NCBI GenBank assembly: GCA_947568835.1
Contig: OX387602.1
Coordinates: 18,651,021 to 18,715,020, forward strand
DNA from: Protonemura montana
Lineage: Eukaryota > Arthropoda > Insecta > Plecoptera > Nemouridae
Direction: 5' to 3'
Length of the DNA: 64,000 bases
Under the pieces are notes generated by a model. It saw only the letters and a list, made by a program, of their open reading frames with translations. It had not been told where the DNA came from and searched no databases. This document shows positions 32,521 to 42,937 of the stretch, piece after piece (the first letter of the stretch is position 1; every line of letters begins with the position of its first letter). A program made the translations under genes and the position numbers.

Positions 32521-34797
32521 CTACTTGTCGAACAGTTTATTGGTACGTACAACCATAATGTCGTCCAAAATGCATGGTTTCAAATTTGTGCGCAAAGGGG
32601 AAAGTATGAACTTGAGCCCAGAAAACAGCCTTTCCACGCTAACTTGCGTTGCCGGAGTAGCTAGAACAATTCCTGCCAAATTGTATAGCTCGGGGTGGCT
32701 CAGCTCAAGACTTTTCCAGTACTCCAGAACATTGGTATTCTTGTCCATTCTTTTTGTGTTGTTGAAATCTTCCAAAATGACGCGAATGTTTCGATTCAAC
32801 GATTGGTCGACTTAGGGCAACACTATCTCTATCGCGCAAAATCTTCTCCAATTCATCATCAGAGTCACAAATGTCCTGAACAGGTTCAATAGACTCGACT
32901 TCCGCAACGGGAGAAGACAGAGCCTGAAGTCTGGTCCATGTGTGAACCAGATGATTAATTGCCATTTGTGTCCTCGCAGGTGTAAGCATGATCTGAAAAC
33001 GTGGATCAAGGTATATTGCAGAAACAAATGCTTCATTTTCCAGCAATTTTGCTTCTCTTTTGTTCATGTTTGTGACAAGAGTGGTGGCAAATGCGGTTTT
33101 TACTCGAGATGTCTCGAGCTTGCACACTAGCCACTCCCTGTACATATCCCCCATGGTTAGCTGTTCTTCTTGAAGACACTTTGTTGCAATTTTTGCGGGT
33201 TTCAAAGCGCTGGTAAGTAAATCTATCCTGCTCCAATCCGAGTTCGTTAAGTGTAACTCCTTATGTGTCGATGACAAATTTTTGCAGATTTCCTTGAGCT
33301 CAACTAAACGCTCCAACATGTCAAATGTTGAATGCCACCGGGTTGCACAATCCAATATAGCTTTTTTAGCCTTAAGTTGGCCTAAAATAGCTCCCAGTGT
33401 TGGTGTCCTAAGTTTTTTCGCCGCTGCTCTGGCTTTTGCGAGAGTGTTATGAACAGCGTCCGTTTTCATCGTATCTTCTACGGCAAGCTGCAGTGTGTGG
33501 GCCGCACAGCGCACTCCACGCAGGACAGCTTTGTCTTTTTCTTCGGTGTACTCCAAGTCTAAGTTCATTTCATCGATAGGAATTTCGATGTCCTCGTCTT
33601 CCACTATTTTGCTGGTGTCCTCGCCTTCGTTCACGGTGGCGATGTCTTCATCCTCTGTTGCACTCAAATCCAACTCCATGTTGACGTCCATAGTATCTGC
33701 ATTCACATCCATTGGCATTGTTGCGGCTGGGATGTCTTCCTCGGCTTCTTCTTCAAGTAGATGTACGGCCTTTAGCATATTAACTCCGTTATCGGTAGTT
33801 ATAGAAAATATTTGAGCTAGTTCCAATCCAAATACTGAAATTGTTTCACATATCACTTGCTTCAAATATTTTGCAGTGTGTTTCTCGCTCATCTCTTTAA
33901 TCGCAAGAGTACGCAACTGAATTTTAGAGTTTTTCATGAACTGAATGTTGATTCCCAGAACGGAGTGATCCAGCCTGGTGGCCCCATCGATTTTGAGACA
34001 CACCAGTTTACCGCAAATTTCGGTAGCTATCTGTTGTCGAATTTTAGTAGCTTCTTCGACTACCATCGCTCTAACACTTTCGTAACTCAGTGTCATTTTG
34101 AGAGCATCTGTTATCGGTCCAACGATTTTCTTGAAACCTGAGTCTTGAACTATTGACAGGGGCCTTCCATTGACAGTAACTAGCTCAATGCATGCCTCAC
34201 GCATAGCGCATTTGCTCATTTTTATTTTTATTCCCGTATCAAGGACTTCGTGCATTGACAGCTGTCTTTTTTTGCTTGGAAGTGGGTGGTCGGGGGCATT
34301 GCTTCCACCTGCAGCGACTTCACGAGATTTTTGCAAAACGTGCCCTTCATATTGCTTTAGGTGGACAGATTTGAGATGTTTCTCCAAATTTGAGCTTGCA
34401 TTTCCCTAAAATGTTGATCAATAACACATTACTTATTTGTGGTTTGATAATTTAAAAAAACTGATGCAGAAATCGAAGAATTATATTAGTAGTATGCAAA
34501 ATATTTTAATATCGTTGGCTAAGCATGTTTCAACTTTCATTCTAACGTTGTAACATGTCAACGTAATTTGTCTTGAATTAAACCTTTTTCGAACTAAGTT
34601 AACTGTAAAAGACAAATATCATATATGTGGCCTACCTAGTACCTTCTACAAAAACTAAAAAGTAAACCAATTTGTTCTTAAAGGTATTTATTTACCTTTA
34701 TTTTTGTAGTGCAGCCTTGTATCATGCAAGTCGAAAGATTTGTTCCAGGATGATAGGTGAATTTCTCCCTGATAATATTGTCTTTCTTTCGCCCCAT
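32521..34797 (-). pseudogene. BED zinc-finger hAT transposase, one frameshift
   Basis: Exon 1 is 34797-34696 (MGRKKDNIIREKF; the first Cys pair of the BED finger, CMIQGC) with a GTAAAT donor. Exon 2 starts at 34405 (GNASSNLEKHLKSVH gives the His pair). Then come the RNase H-like domain with LKIDGATRLDHS, ITTDNGVNM, an acidic insert, RCAAHTLQLAVED, CATRWHSTFDML, and finally the dimerisation region LAGIVLATPATQVSVERLFSG. A one-base frameshift at about 32815 separates the last about 90 residues. Start, splice sites and all domains are otherwise present, so loss of function may be recent. It is the source enzyme of the element at 31788-38567. Confidence 0.85.
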
Positions 34798-35057
34798 TTT
34801 TTGTAAAGTATAATAAAATCACAACCACTCTGGCGAAAAGCACTGCCTGCACTGGTAAGCAATAGTTACCAGCTCTCTCACCCTTATATTTTACTCTAAC
34901 AGCGCTTCACTGTCGGCTTCTTTTCAATTTATTGGCAAAAGTGCCTAAGTAACATTTCTAGAATTAGAATAGTATTTCCAAGAAAATTGCAGGCGAAATG
35001 CTTAGTGCTAGATGGCAGATTTCGCTAACTGCTACTTGGTAGGCTTTTTTTATTCTT

Positions 35058-35995
35058 GGAGATAACTCAACCCTGGCTGACATTCTTAAATGGTCGAGTG
35101 AAAGAGCACTGATAATAAATCCCTCAAAAACAGTGTCCCTACTGTTCGGAACAAACACCCAGAGAGCGAAAACAATGGAGCTGAACTTCAAAATCACAAT
35201 CGATGGAACCGATATAAAATTATCCGACAACGCACGAAACCTGGGGCTGATAATGGACAGCAACCTCAACTACGCTGCGCACGTCACCAGCTTGCGAAAT
35301 AAAGCTAGATTCAAACTCCGGTCACTTTATAGGTTTAAAGCCATACTACCTCCAACAGCAAAAATAATCCTATGCGACTCCCTAATACTGTCTCAAATAA
35401 ACTATTGTGCGCTGGTCTATGGACCAGGCATAACAAAAAACAACTTCAAACATTTACAAAAAATCCAAAATTCCTGTGCCAGGTACTCTCTCAACATCAA
35501 GCAAAGAGAGCACATAACTCCTGGCATTCGGAGGGCTGGCTGGCTGAAAATGGCAGAAAGACTCAAACTTCAAGCACTCTGCACCATCCATAGAACACTA
35601 GTCACAGGAAAACCAGATTACCTCAAACGAAAACTAAACAAAAGAAGTGACCTCCACGACATCAATATACGCTCAAAAGGACAAATTTCCACGCAACACC
35701 ACCGAACAAAAAAGTACTGCGCCTCTTTCACACACTTTGGAACATCACTATATAACCTATTACCAGAAAAAACCAAGACATATGGACCAGAAAAATTCAA
35801 AAAAGAAGTTAAAAAAATGTACCAACTAGAGGATGAGAAGTCAGACTTACAGGCATAGTCTTAATTATAGAAGAAGGTTGCATGGAACAACAAAAAGTGA
35901 TGTTAGGATGCATTATTCTAATATTACTACTTTGAATGTGACCCATTGACATGTATTATGTATTAACAACTATTCATGCAATAAACATATATACA
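35058..35995 (+). mobile_element. LINE 3, 5'-truncated, reverse transcriptase C-terminus
   Basis: The + strand ORF to 35858 encodes the end of a non-LTR RT: LADILKWSSERALIINPSKT (given here as ILKWSSERALIINPSKT), NARNLGLIMDSNLNYAAHV and the basic tail. A 3' end with AATAAA is at about 35980-35985, just before the first Helitron-like unit. It was inserted in the upstream region of the BED-hAT gene. The 5' truncation is typical of LINE insertion. Confidence 0.8.
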
Positions 35996-36000
35996 ATTAA

Positions 36001-36935
36001 CCTTATATAAAAGCTTTAAAATGGCGATGTTCAACTTTTTAGTTTGTATCTGACCAGCTGACCAGCTGACCAGCTGGGGTAACATTTTTCTGTACATGTT
36101 GATTTAAATTGCGAAATTTGGTTAAAAACGTGTGCAATTGGGTTATAATTGTTCAAAATTAAAATCTCTATCCTATTGTGACACTTTGAGGGTGATTTGA
36201 AAGCGTTTTTTTGGTGAAATATTGATAATTGTGTTTGAAATTTCCTGCCTAGGAAAATTGGAGCCATGTCTCACAGTTCGATTTTTATTTGATTCAAAAC
36301 TTGCCTATTACTCACCCGCAGCAGCTCGGTAATACTCTTCATGCATGCCTATGAAAGTTATTGAAGAAATTGAGCCCAAACGCTGTTAATTAAGTTCGTT
36401 TTACGTGAAATAGAAATGATTTTGCAAAAAGAGTGACAGATGCATTCATTTGTTTGGTTTTTTGACCACTGCAGGGTGAACGAATTCTTAAACTTATCTT
36501 TGTGGCAGTGCATTCAGGATATTAAAACGTCAATGTCAATGTCAACGTCAATGTCAAATTCTTTTCAATATCTCTAAAACTGAAGGGAAATAAATGACAA
36601 AACTGATATATTGTTGGTGTCTTGGCTAGCAAGATTGGTAAGCCCAGATTCTAAAAGGTATTTCACAAGTTTCACTCTCTAAAAAATATTTCAAGAAATC
36701 ATACACGGAAATCTTTTGACAGCCAACTTCGTTTGTTTTCGAAATTGTCATCGTGGTCACTTTGGAATTCACAGAGTTTCCACAATGCAGTGACCCCAAG
36801 TGAAATAAGCGGCAAATTTCAAATAAAATAAATGGGGGTACTTTTGGTTGTGGTCCCATTAGAGGCTTTACATTAAAACCAAAATGCACAATCCCTCAAA
36901 ATCTTAAGGTGCCGTTAGGCATCGGGTTCTGCTAG
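36001..36935 (+). mobile_element. Helitron-like non-autonomous unit, copy 1
   Basis: Begins CCTTATATAAAAGC and ends TTCTGCTAG, followed by T. A short inverted repeat TGCC-GTTA-GGCA lies 13 to 24 bases before the CTAG end. It has no coding capacity. An 8-base unit GACCAGCT is repeated three times at about 36052-36075. A Helitron-type 3' end (hairpin then CTAG before T) is suggestive, but the expected TC start is not clear. Confidence 0.45.
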
Positions 36936-36939
36936 TTAA

Positions 36940-38011
36940 CCTTATATAAAAGCTTTAAAATTGCGATGTTCAACTTTTTAGTTTGTATCTGGCGACCAGC
37001 TGGGGTAACATTTTTCTGTACATGTTGATTTAAATTGCGAAATTTGGTTAAAAACGTGTGCAATTGGGTTATAATTGTTCAAAATTAAAATCTCTATCCT
37101 ATTGTGACACTTTGAGGGTGATTTGAAAGCGTTTTTTTGGTGAAATATTGATAATTGTGTTTGAAATTTCCTGCCTAGGAAAATTGGAGCCATGTCTCAC
37201 AGTTCGATTTTTATTTCATTCAAAACTTGCCTATTACTCACCCGCAGCAGCTCGGTAATACTGTTTATGCATGCCTATGAAAGTTATTGAAGAAATTGAG
37301 CACAAACGCTGTTATTTACGTTCGTTTTACGTGAAATAGAAATAATTTTGCAAAAAGTTTGACAGATGCATTCATTTGTTTGGTTTTTTGACCACTGCAG
37401 GGTGAACGAATTCTTGAACTTATCTTTGCGGCAGTGAATTCAGGATATTTAAACGTCAAAAAGGATTAGAACATCAAATACTTTTTAGAAACCAGTCAAA
37501 CATTGCTGGGAATAATTTTAAATCTTACATGACTTCAGAGCACGACCCAACGCGACATTTATACGGTGATTTGATGGGATTTTCGTTTTGAATTTTATTT
37601 AAAACTGGCTGGCAAGGGAAGGTTTTGACAGTTCTCAAACAATGTCAAACAACTTAATTACCAAAGAAACTTACATTTTGTCAATTTAAGGTGCTTATCC
37701 ATTCATTTAACAGGTTTTTAGTCAGATCTGGTGGAGATGTAAAAGGTATTTCACAAGTTTCACTCTCTAAGAAATATTTCACGGAAATCTTTTGACAGCC
37801 AACGTCGTTTGTTTCCGAAATTGTCATCGTGGTCACTTTGGAATTCACAGAGTTTCCACAATGCAGTGACCCCGAGTGAAATAAGCGGCAAATTTCAAAT
37901 AAAATAAATGGGGGTACTTTTGGTTGTGGTCCCATTAGAGGCTTTACATTAAAACCAAAATGCTCACTCCCTCAAAATCTTAAGGTGCCGTTAGGCATCG
38001 GGTTCTGCTAG
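36940..38011 (+). mobile_element. Helitron-like non-autonomous unit, copy 2
   Basis: Head-to-tail with copy 1, separated by TTAA, with the same start and the same CTGCTAG end. It differs by a longer middle segment (about 37450-37740). Flanking identity is high over most of the length. Confidence 0.45.
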
Positions 38012-38567
38012 TACAATATACAATACAATATATGTGTGGACTGCGATGCTGTCGGCGTCGCGACAAAGGGGTTAGTCTAACTGAACTAGTTAGAAATGCA
38101 CATGGTCAAGAAGCCGCCTACAGGAATGAAACTATAGAGTATAGTGTTATCACTTCGGCTAGAAGCCGCCATAGGCGACTTCGCACTGAAAATCAAACCA
38201 TCGAAAGTAACCAGCTGCTAAGAATGGAATTCGCAGTAGAAACAAAAATACTAATAACCATGATAAAACAAGGTTACATTTTTACCCACCAACCTACCTG
38301 TTTTATTCTCAGCTAGTTCAGCCCTCAGACCAAATAGGCAAAGTGTTAATTTTGAATAGATTTTTTCTGTTAACTGAAAAATTCCGATTCCGATTCAGAT
38401 TCCAACCGACTAAAAGTAAAAATTCCGATTCCAATTCCGATTCCAATTTACTAAAAGTAAAAATTCCGATTCCGATTCCAATTCCATTTACCAGAAAATA
38501 AAAATTCCGATTCCGATTCTGATTCCAAAAAAATATCGATTAATTCCGATTCCGATTCCAGTCCCTG

Positions 38568-40140
38568 GTTACATGACTACAATACTTATCATAAACAGTC
38601 TAAAAACTCTTGTACATTGTAACATGCAATGTCAATTAATAGAATTTTGAGCCGCTCCACAAAGAGCTTTGTTGAAGGCGCATGTTTAACACTGTTTGGA
38701 AGCTTATTAAAGATGACAATGCCCATATTTTCTGATAACATCTGCTGTGCTCTCTTTTTACGTGCCGTTTCTTTTATTTTTTCTCCATTCCTAGTAAAAT
38801 GTTGATGTTGATCTTTTACTTTTGGCAGTCTATCATAGTTTACTTTGATGTTCAGTGTTATTTTTAATATATAGAGGCTAAATAATGTTAATATTTTCAG
38901 TTTACGGAAAAGGGGTTTGCAATGTACTCTGTTTCTCTTTTTTAGTATAATTCGCATGGCTTTCTTTTGAATGACAAAAATATTTTTGCATTTTCTAGCA
39001 CTGCCCCAAAATTCCAACCCATACCTAATTCTTGATTCAAAGTTAGCGTAATAGACCAGTTTAGTGGTATCAACATCCGCAATATTACGTATCGCCCTAA
39101 CTGAGAACAGAGCTTTTCTTAATTGAGCAGCAAGTGCCTCAATATGGCTACTCCACTTCAATTGATTGTCGATAATGAGACCGAGAAAATTTGTTACTTT
39201 AACATTTTCCATTACTGAGTTTGTTGCATGATTCACTATAGGCATAAGTTTTTCATTGTCTTCTTCTGATATTAAAAAAGACATCGATATTGTTTTGGAA
39301 TCATTTAAAATGAGCTTATTGTTACTAAACCATAATGTTACTTCTGTGATTTTCATTTCTGATTCGATTTTTTAGTGTCGTTGTCCTCTAAGATGTTTTC
39401 AGAAACTGCCACTTCCTCATTTTCACTTTCATCTTAGTCATCGTCTGAATCTGTTTCATGAGTCAACAAATGAGTCATTTGTTGCCGTGATTCTGGTGAA
39501 ATTTGTTACTATTTGTCTTAATTGATAGGTTTCAAGAATTGATTTTAGTTTTTTTGTGTTAGAACAAGTAGAATTTGACATATTGATATTGAAATCGCCC
39601 ATGCATATTAGGTGCTCTGAAGTCATATACAACTCCCTTACGTAATCCTCAAAAATATCAAGTGTCATCGTTGGAGGGCGATATGCTACACCTAGTGTAA
39701 CGCAACTTCTTAGGAGTTTAATCTGGATCCAAAGTAGTTAAAAAATTGTTTCACAAAGACCAAAGCTTATATCAATTACATTGTATGTGACGTCCGATCG
39801 AATGTATATGGCTACTCCACCTCCTCTTTTATCCAATTTTCTATCCTGCCTAATGAGATTGAAGCTTGGTATTTTAAGTCGCTCTGATTCGATGTTTGGG
39901 TTTAGCCAGGTTTCTGTTAAGCGAACACATGATAATCATTTAATAGTAAATACTCTTTGAAATCTGAAAAGTTGGAACATAGAGACCTGATGTTCACATG
40001 GCCGATTCTAAGATTAGTATTCACACTTATTTTACAGATTGTCAGCTGTATATCTGTTAGCATACCTTTTCTACCTAGCCCGCGCTCTATTGTCATCGGT
40101 TCACTCACATCTGTACATATAAGAGCGCTATTTCCGCTGG
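38568..40140 (-). mobile_element. LINE 2, endonuclease and RT C-terminus, internally deleted
   Basis: The - strand has an endonuclease start (LRIGHVNIRSLCSN), GGGVAIYIRSD and GDFNINMS, then stops and a jump to the RT C-terminal region at 39356-38589 (GLIIDNQLKWSSHIEALAAQL, read as LIIDNQLKWSSHIE; RIRYGLEFWG). The RT catalytic core is missing. A CR1/jockey-like origin is likely. It was interrupted at its 3' end by the BED-hAT. Confidence 0.75.
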
Positions 40141-40147
40141 AGATGTC

Positions 40148-40696
40148 CTAGCATGATACCTGCTGCTGCGCGGTGTCGGCTGGCGGCACCGTTCGGTCAG
40201 ACGACTTTGCATCTCGGATTCTCTGGCTTTGTCTAATCTGGTTTTCGCATCTGTTGCTTGTAACAGGGCCCGGCTGGGGTGGCTGCAGGGGTTGGTGGGA
40301 TGACCTGGTCTTGGTTTCGCGACTGCTGTTTTGTCCGCCGCTGTAGCGATCAGTCCTGTTGTAATTGCTGTAGTAGCTGTTGTTGGGGGTGTTGGTTATG
40401 ACTGTTGCTGTTGTTGACGGTCGCTGCTGTTGCTGCTGCCCGTGAGCGGATGGTTCCATTTGGTCTAGCTGTTGCTGATGTTGTCGCTGTTGTCGCCACT
40501 GTTGTTGGTGGTACTCAATATATGCAATGTCAATAATTAAATCCTTGCAGTCTTGCCACGTCTCGTAACCACCTTGCTTCTCATTTAACCCACGAAACAA
40601 GACTATTTTTTCTGCTCTGGTTTTCGAGATAGTCGTCTTTACGTGCCGACAGTTGGATTTTGTGCAGAAGAACGGAATGCTCTGCCGTAAGTGCAT
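40148..40696 (-). CDS. Gln-rich ORF, probable LINE ORF1 remnant
   Basis: 182 residues with a Cys/His-like start (FFCTKSNCRHVKTT), then a Gln-rich middle (HQQQWRQQRQHQQQ, GQQQQQRP) and a Ser/Pro-rich end. It sits directly 5' of the LINE 2 endonuclease on the same strand, the usual place of ORF1. No RNA-binding domain is recognised. The function is unknown. Confidence 0.4.
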   Translation of the reverse strand: MHLRQSIPFFCTKSNCRHVKTTISKTRAEKIVLFRGLNEKQGGYETWQDCKDLIIDIAYIEYHQQQWRQQRQHQQQLDQMEPSAHGQQQQQRPSTTATVITNTPNNSYYSNYNRTDRYSGGQNSSRETKTRSSHQPLQPPQPGPVTSNRCENQIRQSQRIRDAKSSDRTVPPADTAQQQVSC

Positions 40697-40879
40697 CTAG
40701 ATTTGATTCAAGTTCCTCTATTTTCGTTTCTCTTTAAATTTGAAACTATTTTTTTATTTTTTTGTGTGAGAAAATAATGAACACATATTTTTTTATTTTC
40801 TTTTAAATCCAATTTTGAATAAAATATACCTGTTTAAAATGTTTGCGTTTCAATCTCGTACGAAAACGAGGGTCGCCAT

Positions 40880-41000
40880 TTTTTCTGACGTATAGTGATA
40901 TCTGACGTCAGAATGACGTCAAAAAACGTCAAGAAACAGTACTACCGAACGCAAAGGAGACCCAAAATGACGTCAGAACAGAATTTCTGACGTCCTGCCA
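40880..41000. repeat. Cluster of TGACGTCA-like sites
   Basis: Five or more copies of TGACGTCA or TGACGT within about 120 bp (CTGACGTCAG, ATGACGTCAA, ATGACGTCAG, CTGACGTCC). This octamer is the CREB/ATF site. It may be a regulatory block or only a repeat end. Confidence 0.6.
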
Positions 41001-41059
41001 CGAGAATTTATATTTTAGCCATTCTTAAAACAAATATAAATAGAAAAGTTATGATCGGA

Positions 41060-41965
41060 TTATAAAAAGAAAAAATATGTCAGATTTTTTTTTTTAAACG
41101 CGTATTTGAATACAATGATAATAATCTCACTCTCAATGTCTATCGGCAAACAATCGGCCGCTGTCTGCACGCTGTTGTGTAAAATGTGGGCAGCGCAACC
41201 AATTCCGACGATGGGTCTGTTGACCTTAGAACACAACTTGGTGTAGATATTATTTGTCCCTTTGCGAGCGGCACCACCGAAATTGGTGTTAGTATTGTCA
41301 GCCGAAAACGAAATTACCCTCTCGGTCAAATAGTTTTTCTCCTAAACACTTAAAATGTGGCTGCTGACCATATCCGACGTCTCACCTCGAAGATTTTCAA
41401 ATTCCAATATTTTCACTTTAATGCCTTTTCCTGGTAGATAATAACACACTAAAACAGGAATGAGCTTAATATTCTTATGGTTGGATCCGTCGACTAGCAC
41501 AGACACAAATTTAGCCTCACTCAGTTCTTCTGCAATTTGCTTCATGGCAAATGGGGCGAATATGTTAACAACAATCGACTCCGCTTTCGTGCGTGCACAC
41601 GTAAATTTATTGTCGAAAAGATTTCGCACAATCGCAGACGTACAATCCATGGAACGAAAACTGTGGTTGTGGATCACGGTATGGTATGCAAACGTTCCTT
41701 CTGATGCCGCTAATTTGGCCTCGTCAGAACCCATTTTTATCCGCGCAAAATATTTGTTAATCTTTTCACTTTCAATGGAAGAAAGAACCGCATCCTTGTG
41801 TTGCTTTGTTTTGATATGGTCAGTTATATCTGTCTTGCCCCCGTGGTCGACGGAAAATACACCTTTACAAATAGTGCATTGAACTTTGTCCTCTAAATGC
41901 GCCTTTTTAATGAAAGGATATGTATCCCGTAAGTTTTGATTAAAAACACAGCGACGTTTACCCAT
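41060..41965 (-). pseudogene. hAT transposase N-terminal fragment (BED-type)
   Basis: Residues 1-207 start MGKRRCVFNQ with a BED-like finger (VQCTICKGVFSVDHGG...H...H) and enter the RNase H-like fold (VSVLVDGSNHKNIKLIPV). An in-frame TAG at about 41344 is followed by the continuation TERVISFSADNTNTNFGG and GIGCAAHILHNSVQ. It is cut at 41060, so the rest of the catalytic domain and dimerisation region are missing. Confidence 0.8.
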
Positions 41966-42277
41966 CTTTTAAGTCCAAATGCACGTACGCTCTTGCTCTG
42001 CTTCCATTCGACTAACTAGTAACAGCATGGACGGGCGCAAGCATTGTGCGCAAATGGGGTATGACACATATCATGGGAATTGAACAGGGTAGCAAGTCTG
42101 CAAGTCAAGATTAGTGACGGGTTCCAGGAAAAATTTAGGTTTCTAGTTACATGCAGAGGAATTCATGCTTATGAAGTATAAAATTTAATATAAATATGGT
42201 TGAGTATTTGAATTGAACGTGATGTTTGTTTATAGTGTTATAGTTTACAAGAGATAAAGTTTGTATTTGGAAGCTTA

Positions 42278-42429
42278 TTATTTGAAATGATAGGGACGAA
42301 ACTAATAAAAATAGAAAAATGGAAAACCGGGACATTTAGGCGTCCCGGGTGGTGTCTCTCGGGACGCCGGGACAAGTACCTCAAAACCTGGACTGTCCTG
42401 GGAAAACCGGGACGTCTGGTCACCCTACC
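42278..42429. repeat. Terminal region of the 41-42 kb hAT element
   Basis: On the - strand it begins TAGGGTGACCAGACGTCCCGG, a terminal sequence common to many hAT elements, with several GGGACG/CGTCCC inverted repeats. The opposite end is not in the expected position, in line with truncation at 41060. Confidence 0.65.
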
Positions 42430-42937
42430 GTGGGATTTTAAATGTCAACTTCCTGTTCTTATCTCGACATTTTTATAACTGTTAGCTCTCTACTACGAAC
42501 TAGTACGTCTCCTTCAATGAAACTCGTATCGCAAGTCTATTCGGTTATCGGTATATTTGTTTCTACACTCTCGCCGACCACACAGGTCGCGAACACAACC
42601 TCTCTCTCGCGCTCCACTCAGCCGACTCTGTGGTGCGTTTCACAATCATGGCTCTCCTGGCCCTAGCGCTTCCGCTCATTGCTACAAAGATGGCGGACAG
42701 GCCCGCTCAATATTTGTATTGTATTTGTATTCATCTTTATTGTTTTAGGCATTATTGACCCGGTTACAATTTCTTTAAGTACATTTAAAATAGACAATAG
42801 TAAATAATTACTATAATGATTGGTAACTATAGGTACCTACACAGTTAATCATGATACATAGTTGACATATTTACTTGTTAATACATCCTATTTATTACTA
42901 ATAGATACATAGTTATGATTTCTGAATTTATGAATGA

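Larger units (their letters stand above)
31788..38567 (-). mobile_element. Complete BED-type hAT transposon, 6.8 kb
   Basis: Ends CAGGGACCGGAAT (31788-31800) and the reverse complement with one mismatch (38555-38567). An exact 8-bp duplication GTTACATG lies at 31780-31787 and 38568-38575, as expected for hAT. Both subterminal regions are arrays of ATTCCGATTCC-like units. The interior has the transposase, a younger LINE and two tandem Helitron-like units; without these the element is about 3.7 kb. Confidence 0.9.
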
